A DNA stretch of 64,000 nt from Clostridia bacterium. GTDB taxonomy: Bacteria; Bacillota; Clostridia; Christensenellales; Aristaeellaceae. Position 1 is the first letter of the stretch, and every line of letters starts with the position of its first letter. The notes below the pieces were generated by a model, which saw nothing but the letters and a program-made list of their open reading frames with translations, made no database searches and had not been told where the DNA came from. The DNA lies in NCBI GenBank assembly GCA_900769075.1, contig CAAGFE010000078.1, positions 1 through 64,000 on the forward strand. The letters run 5' to 3'. Below, in pieces: positions 60,119 to 64,000 of the stretch. A program made the translations under genes and the position numbers.

Positions 60119-61075
60119 TTACAGGCCGGCCTTGACAATCAGCTTCAGGAAGTCGCCGGTCTTGATGGTGCAGCTGGACACAACGTCGGTCTCAGCGGGG
60201 TTGGCAGCCACAGCGATGGCCTCGTTCAGGGTCTTGCCGGTGATGAACTGGCAGAAAGAGGCAGTCTGCTCATACCACTCCGCAGGGATGCTGGAGATGG
60301 GCTTCATGCCGTAGCGCTCCTTGAGGGCGTTCTTGGTCTCAACAGCGGCAGTGATATCGGAAGTGATCTTGCCCTCGGCGTTGAACTTCACGTTGGCCTG
60401 CACCGCGTCGATGTAGGCGGAGGTGATCACATCGCCATCCAGGGTGAAGACGCCCACATGGGTGTACACCTGCACCTGGCCGTCAGCGGATTCGGAAGCG
60501 TCCTTGGACTTGGACATGTTGGACACCTGCACCAGCTTCAGCACGTCGCCCTTCTTGGCGCCCATATGCTCAGCGTTGTTCACAGCTTCCACCACACCAG
60601 GCAGGAAGTCGTTCACGGCCAGGGTGCAGGAGGTAGCCAGATCGATGGACTTGCCTTCCTCGGTCACGGGCATGCCTGCCAGCTCTTCAACGGTCTTGCC
60701 AACGCAGTAGGCAGCGAAAGCCGCAGCCTGCTCGTTCCACTCAGCGGTGATGGAAGAAGCCTTGCGCATGCCATAGGCATCGCCCAGTTCGTTCTTGGAC
60801 TGGAACTCAGTGGCCTTGTCGGTGACCAGCTTGCCGGTTTCGTCAAACTTGACCTTGGCCTGGATGTAGTCGATCACGCAGGCGGTGATGAAGCCGTTGT
60901 CATCCACGGTGACGGCGGTCAGGGCGATGTTCGCCTGGGCCTGACCATCCTTGGACTTCTCCAGGCTGGTCACGAAGGACAGACCGGTCTTGACGGGAGT
61001 CGCCTCTTCCGCAACAGCGGAGATGCCGCACAGCAGCATCATCAAGCACAGGACGAGAGAGAGTACCTTACGCAT
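60119..61075 (-). CDS. Secreted FMN-binding-like protein with tandem duplicated domain
   Basis: A 318-residue exported protein. The signal peptide is MRKVLSLVLCLMMLLCGISA with cleavage near AVAEE. The mature part holds two related domains of about 130 residues. Each has a TAVTVDDNGFITACVIDY-type strand pair (second copy GVFTLDGDVITSAYIDA), AKVKFDETGKL or ANVKFNAEGKI, YGMRKASSI or YGMKPISSI, and AEWNEQAAAF or AEWYEQTASF. This resembles the FMN-binding repeats of gut Firmicutes surface proteins, but no clear covalent flavinylation Thr motif was identified. GGAGG lies before the ATG. Possibly abundant, given its dedicated strong terminator. Function unproven. Confidence 0.75.
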   Translation of the reverse strand: MRKVLSLVLCLMMLLCGISAVAEEATPVKTGLSFVTSLEKSKDGQAQANIALTAVTVDDNGFITACVIDYIQAKVKFDETGKLVTDKATEFQSKNELGDAYGMRKASSITAEWNEQAAAFAAYCVGKTVEELAGMPVTEEGKSIDLATSCTLAVNDFLPGVVEAVNNAEHMGAKKGDVLKLVQVSNMSKSKDASESADGQVQVYTHVGVFTLDGDVITSAYIDAVQANVKFNAEGKITSDITAAVETKNALKERYGMKPISSIPAEWYEQTASFCQFITGKTLNEAIAVAANPAETDVVSSCTIKTGDFLKLIVKAGL

Positions 61076-61124
61076 GAAAAATACCTCCATTTGTGGTTGC
61101 TCCAGGGAAACCTGGATGCAATTG

Positions 61125-61142
61125 ATGGTACAATGATACCAT
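61125..61142. promoter_or_regulatory. Inverted repeat upstream of the FMN-binding-like gene
   Basis: ATGGTA-CAATGA-TACCAT is a perfect 6+6 palindrome about 50 nt before the start codon. It overlaps a possible -10 (TATCAT on the minus strand) and could be an operator. Confidence 0.35.
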
Positions 61143-61181
61143 GTTCATCTTAACTGCGGATAAACATGACCTTAATATTCG

Positions 61182-62906
61182 TTAAGAATTTCCGGCGCCC
61201 GGCAAGGGCTCCAGCGGGAAGCGCAGCGTGAAAACGGTGCCCTTGCCGACGGTGCTTTTCACCTGGATATCGCCCTGATGGCTTTCGACCACCTGATGAA
61301 CGATGGCCAGGCCCAGCCCGGTGCCCTTGCCGGATTCCCGGGTGGTGAAAAACGGCTCGAAAATATGGGGCAGGGCCTCGGCGGGAATGCCGACGCCGGT
61401 GTCCGCCACCGTCAGGATCGCAAAGGCATCTTCTGTTTCCATCGTCAGGGTGAGCGTTCCGCCATTTTCCGCCATTGCGGAGTAGGCGTTGAGAATCAGG
61501 TTCAGCAGCAGCTGGGAGAGCTGGGTTTCATCGCCCGTCAGAAAGCAGTCCTCCTCACAGCGGATGACGGCCGACACGGAATCGGGCTTTGCCGGGGACG
61601 CAACCTGGAGCGCCTTGGCTGCCAGCTCTTTCAGGGATACCCGGGCGAAGTGCTGCGCAGTTCGTTTCCGGCTCAGCGCCCCCAGCTGGGAGATGATATC
61701 CTTGGCCCTGCGGGAAGCCTCATAAATCTCGGTCACGTTGTCCGCCAGATCATCGCAGCCCTCGGGCAGTCCCTCCAGGGTCAGTATGGCGTAACCCATG
61801 ATGGGCGTGAGCAGGTTGTTGATGTCGTGGGCCAGGCCGGAGGCCAGCGTGCCGATGGTTTCCAGCCGCTGATGATGCGCCAGCGCCTGGGTGCTTTCCA
61901 GCAGCTTCTGGGTTTCCTCGCTTTTTTTGCGCAGCTGCGTCATTTCCTGATCCTGCTGACGGCTCTGCATGGCCATCCTGACCGCCTGCAGAATCGCCAG
62001 GCAGACGCCCAGCATCACCGTGATGCCCGAAAGAATCAGCCGGATCACCGCCTGATGCATGGGCCGGACGATCTCGTCGTAATGGCAGGTCACGGCGACG
62101 GTGAAGTATCTGTTGACGCTCTCCTGGGGCGGAATCACCGAGATGCGGATGGTGTGTTTGTCTCCGTCCTTGCAGTTTGTCGCCTGATAGGAGGTATTCA
62201 CCGCTTCGCCGCGCTGCATGCTGTCCAGCATCAGCTGAAGTGCCTGCGTGTCGAAGCAGCCGGAGCCGAGCTCCTCCAGGCAATCAATCCGCGCTTCCCC
62301 CGCCCATTTGTGGAGCAGAATCCTGTCGCTGCTGCCCATCAGCAGCAGACGGGACTCGCTCCCGACATAAATGCGGGACAAATCGTTGTACCACGCGGCA
62401 GCATCGACCAGCAGGGCGTATTCAGCAGCCTCTGTCCGGCTGACCAGCGCGAGGTACAGCGTACCGTCCCCGGCATAGCAGGGGGAAAGAATGCCCTCCC
62501 TGCCATCCGGAAAGAGGTAGTCCGTGTTTCCGTCGGTGGAGAGGAAGATCTGATCCCCCTGGAAGGCCAGCATCGCATGCACCATGGGATTCTGGCTGGC
62601 CAGGTTCTCCTGCATGCGGAACAGCAGCTGCTGCGTATCTCCGGTCTGTGCCCATTGCTGCTCCGCGGTCACAAAGCCTCGGCGGGCCAGCACATAATCC
62701 AGGTCAGTGCTGAGGTTGTCCACCAGGCCGGCGATGTTCTCATCCGTGGCGTCCGCCACCTCCCGCAGCTGGCGGTCTTGATAGGACAGGAACAGCTCGT
62801 TGTAGGCGGTGAAGGTGTTGCCCAGCAGCAAGATGCCGCCAATCACCAGCAGCATGGCTGTGCCCAGCAGCAAATCCAGAAGAAGGTGCCTTCGATCTTT
62901 CCTCAT
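61182..62906 (-). CDS. Membrane sensor histidine kinase (divergent partner)
   Basis: A 574-residue kinase. TM1 lies near residues 8-30, followed by a large extracytoplasmic sensor region (about 260 residues, dCache-like in length), TM2 near 300-320, a coiled coil ([20 protein letters not shown]) and the phospho-acceptor helix [20 protein letters not shown], the HDINN type seen in NtrB-like kinases. ATPase motifs: [36 protein letters not shown] and [14 protein letters not shown]. The ATG at 62906 is chosen; a TTG at 62909 fits the AGGGGG site better. The regulator gene is divergent, an unusual layout. Confidence 0.9.
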   Translation of the reverse strand: MRKDRRHLLLDLLLGTAMLLVIGGILLLGNTFTAYNELFLSYQDRQLREVADATDENIAGLVDNLSTDLDYVLARRGFVTAEQQWAQTGDTQQLLFRMQENLASQNPMVHAMLAFQGDQIFLSTDGNTDYLFPDGREGILSPCYAGDGTLYLALVSRTEAAEYALLVDAAAWYNDLSRIYVGSESRLLLMGSSDRILLHKWAGEARIDCLEELGSGCFDTQALQLMLDSMQRGEAVNTSYQATNCKDGDKHTIRISVIPPQESVNRYFTVAVTCHYDEIVRPMHQAVIRLILSGITVMLGVCLAILQAVRMAMQSRQQDQEMTQLRKKSEETQKLLESTQALAHHQRLETIGTLASGLAHDINNLLTPIMGYAILTLEGLPEGCDDLADNVTEIYEASRRAKDIISQLGALSRKRTAQHFARVSLKELAAKALQVASPAKPDSVSAVIRCEEDCFLTGDETQLSQLLLNLILNAYSAMAENGGTLTLTMETEDAFAILTVADTGVGIPAEALPHIFEPFFTTRESGKGTGLGLAIVHQVVESHQGDIQVKSTVGKGTVFTLRFPLEPLPGAGNS

Positions 62907-62922
62907 CAATGGGATTGCCCCC

Positions 62923-62952
62923 TTGCAAAAGCGGTCGTTTTCGGTGTATGAT
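62923..62952 (+). promoter_or_regulatory. Promoter of the divergent response regulator
   Basis: TTGCAA (62923-62928), an 18-nt spacer and TATGAT (62947-62952). Confidence 0.65.
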
Positions 62953-62954
62953 AT

Positions 62955-62983
62955 ATGATACTTGAATTTCTGCATCCTGTAAA
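62955..62983 (-). promoter_or_regulatory. Promoter of the divergent histidine kinase
   Basis: On the minus strand TTTACA (62983-62978), a 17-nt spacer and TATCAT (62960-62955). Its -10 is 2 nt from the -10 of the regulator promoter. Confidence 0.55.
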
Positions 62984-62996
62984 GGAGTTTTCGGGG

Positions 62997-63677
62997 ATGG
63001 ATACTGTTCTGATTGTCGATGACGACGCTGCGGTGCTGAACATGCTGACAAAGGTCATCCGCAGCAATGGTCTGGGGGCCGCCTGCGCCGACAGCGGGGA
63101 GCGCGCGCTGGAGATGCTCAGCGAGCGCACCTTTGACCTGATCCTGATGGATGTGAACATGGGGGGCATGGATGGCTTTGCCGCGGTGGAAACCCTTCGC
63201 AGCCGGGGCATCAAAACACCGGTGATCATTGTCAGCGGGCGCAAGGAGGATTTCGATACCCTCTATGGCCTGGATATCGGCGCGGATGATTATATCACCA
63301 AGCCCTTCAATCCCGTGACGCTGGGCGCGAAGGTCAAGGCCCTGATCCGCCGCAGCCGAAACGGCCTCCCGGGGGAGGAACACATCATTGCGGCAGGCCC
63401 CTTTTCCTATAATACCTCCACGCTCCGCCTATACAAGAAAGGCGTGGAAATCCCGCTGTCCTCCAAAGAAAACGCGATGATGAAGCTCTTCATCGACAAT
63501 GTGAACCGCGTTTTTTCCAAGGATATGCTCTACGATCTGATCTGGGGCGAGGCGGTGATCGATGAGAACGCGATCATGGTGTACATCAACCGGCTCCGCC
63601 AGAAAATTGAGGACGAGCCTTCCAAGCCGCGATTCATCCAGAACGTGCGGGGAATCGGTTACAGGTTCGTGGTGTAA
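62997..63677 (+). CDS. OmpR-family response regulator (divergent pair)
   Basis: A 226-residue regulator. Receiver: VLIVDDDAAV, phospho-Asp near residue 52 in LILMDVNMGGMDG, IIVSGRKEDF and the Lys in YITKPFNPVTL. C-terminal winged helix: PLSSKENAMMKLFIDNVNRV and YINRLRQKIEDEPSKPRFIQ with the final VRGIGYRFVV. The ATG at 62997 has AAAGGAG 10 nt upstream. It faces away from the kinase gene and is followed by a separate strong promoter. Confidence 0.93.
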   Translation: MDTVLIVDDDAAVLNMLTKVIRSNGLGAACADSGERALEMLSERTFDLILMDVNMGGMDGFAAVETLRSRGIKTPVIIVSGRKEDFDTLYGLDIGADDYITKPFNPVTLGAKVKALIRRSRNGLPGEEHIIAAGPFSYNTSTLRLYKKGVEIPLSSKENAMMKLFIDNVNRVFSKDMLYDLIWGEAVIDENAIMVYINRLRQKIEDEPSKPRFIQNVRGIGYRFVV

Positions 63678-63694
63678 CAATTATGCCGATTGCG

Positions 63695-63723
63695 TTGACA
63701 GCCCAGCGTGAATCCGTTATAAT
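63695..63723 (+). promoter_or_regulatory. Promoter of the last gene
   Basis: TTGACA (63695-63700), a 17-nt spacer and TATAAT (63718-63723): exact consensus. Confidence 0.88.
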
Positions 63724-63759
63724 CATTGTGCAGAATGTCGTGAAAGGTGTGGAGTTTTG

Positions 63760-64000
63760 TTGCGGTTTTGGAAAAATGCTTTGATTGCGCTGATGATTCT
63801 GGCATTCGCGTTGCCGGCAGTGCTTGCGGAGGAAGTGCCGTCGCTGCCCGTGGATTTTACGCCCGGCAAGCCCGTGAATCAGGACAATTATATCAGCGAG
63901 ACCGAATATCTGGATCCGACGCTCCATGTGGTGATCGAAAGCGGGCGCAAGGATAACTGCGATTATTGGCTTGCCCGTGTGCAGATTGCCCATCCCTCCC
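63760..64000 (+). CDS. Secreted phosphodiester glycosidase-like protein, partial
   Basis: Only the first 80 codons are in the window. Starting at a TTG (63760, with GGAG just upstream; a TTG at 63757 is also in frame), the product has a signal peptide (LRFWKNALIALMILAFALPA, cut near VLAEE). The mature start contains NYISETEYLDPTLHVVIESG and WLARVQIAHPS, the opening pattern of the phosphodiester glycosidase (NAGPA) family found on Firmicutes surfaces. The catalytic part lies beyond the window, so the call is tentative. Confidence 0.65.
   Translation, partial: MRFWKNALIALMILAFALPAVLAEEVPSLPVDFTPGKPVNQDNYISETEYLDPTLHVVIESGRKDNCDYWLARVQIAHPS

Noticed and set aside
1..64000. CRISPR arrays, prophage or insertion-sequence genes
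   Set aside because: No regularly spaced repeats, cas genes, integrases or transposases were seen on either strand.

Overview
The window is a GC-rich chromosomal segment of an endospore-forming anaerobic member of the Bacillota (Clostridia). Evidence for this is the GerA-type spore germinant receptor operon, HemZ-type oxygen-independent coproporphyrinogen oxidation, MutS2, ZapA, QueT, DUF1540 and DUF1934 proteins, and consensus SigA-type promoters with intrinsic terminators on most units. The exact lineage cannot be read from the sequence; a gut or rumen clostridial group is likely. No phage genes, transposases or CRISPR arrays were seen.

Layout. 1-1.3 kb: ssrA (tmRNA) and smpB on the minus strand. 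1.3-6.1 kb: a plus-strand run of proA, a HAD phosphatase, two GNAT acetyltransferases (one AAC(6')-like), rluB, mnmM and a Nudix hydrolase. 6.3-16 kb: secD-secF-recJ-rel, a structured repeat, then dtd-MBL hydrolase-hemZ. 16-21.7 kb: ppiB, zapA, a U32 peptidase and mutS2. 21.8-24 kb: a two-component system with a terminator between its genes. 24-29.3 kb (minus): uvrC and a three-gene phosphonate operon (phosphonopyruvate decarboxylase, nucleotidyltransferase, and PEP mutase fused to a cytidylyltransferase domain). 29.4-35.7 kb (minus): VOC protein, CapA-like protein, aminotransferase, Lrp regulator, queA, GNAT and a secreted protein of unknown function. 35.8-38.6 kb: divergent argH and argG with a near-perfect arginine-repressor operator on the argG promoter. 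38.7-42.6 kb: fba, a HAD-IIA phosphatase, an iron-sulfur aldo-keto reductase and an uncharacterised protein. 42.7-51.3 kb (minus): the cell-shape operon maf-mreB-mreC-mreD-mrdA-minD-rodA. 51.4-56.1 kb: queT, a short DUF1540 gene, gerAA-gerAB-gerAC and a second copy of the repeat. 56.1-64 kb: ispE and a GNAT gene, a divergent DUF1934 cluster, an XRE-type protein, tRNA-Val(GAC), a secreted FMN-binding-like protein, a divergently transcribed kinase/regulator pair and the start of a secreted phosphodiester glycosidase-like gene.

How it fits together. Most of the window is housekeeping: ribosome rescue, protein export, stringent response, DNA repair, arginine synthesis, glycolysis, wall elongation, isoprenoid synthesis and queuosine metabolism. 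Three features stand out. The phosphonate operon probably makes a cytidylyl-activated phosphonate for a surface glycan or lipid, but no aminoethylphosphonate transaminase is beside it. Two copies of a roughly 180-bp multi-hairpin element are each bracketed by a copy of a transcription-terminator hairpin; that hairpin differs between the loci, as if the element sits inside a duplicated terminator. Several divergent gene pairs use interlocked promoters, including smpB/proA, where one palindromic TTGCAA can serve as the -35 box in both directions.
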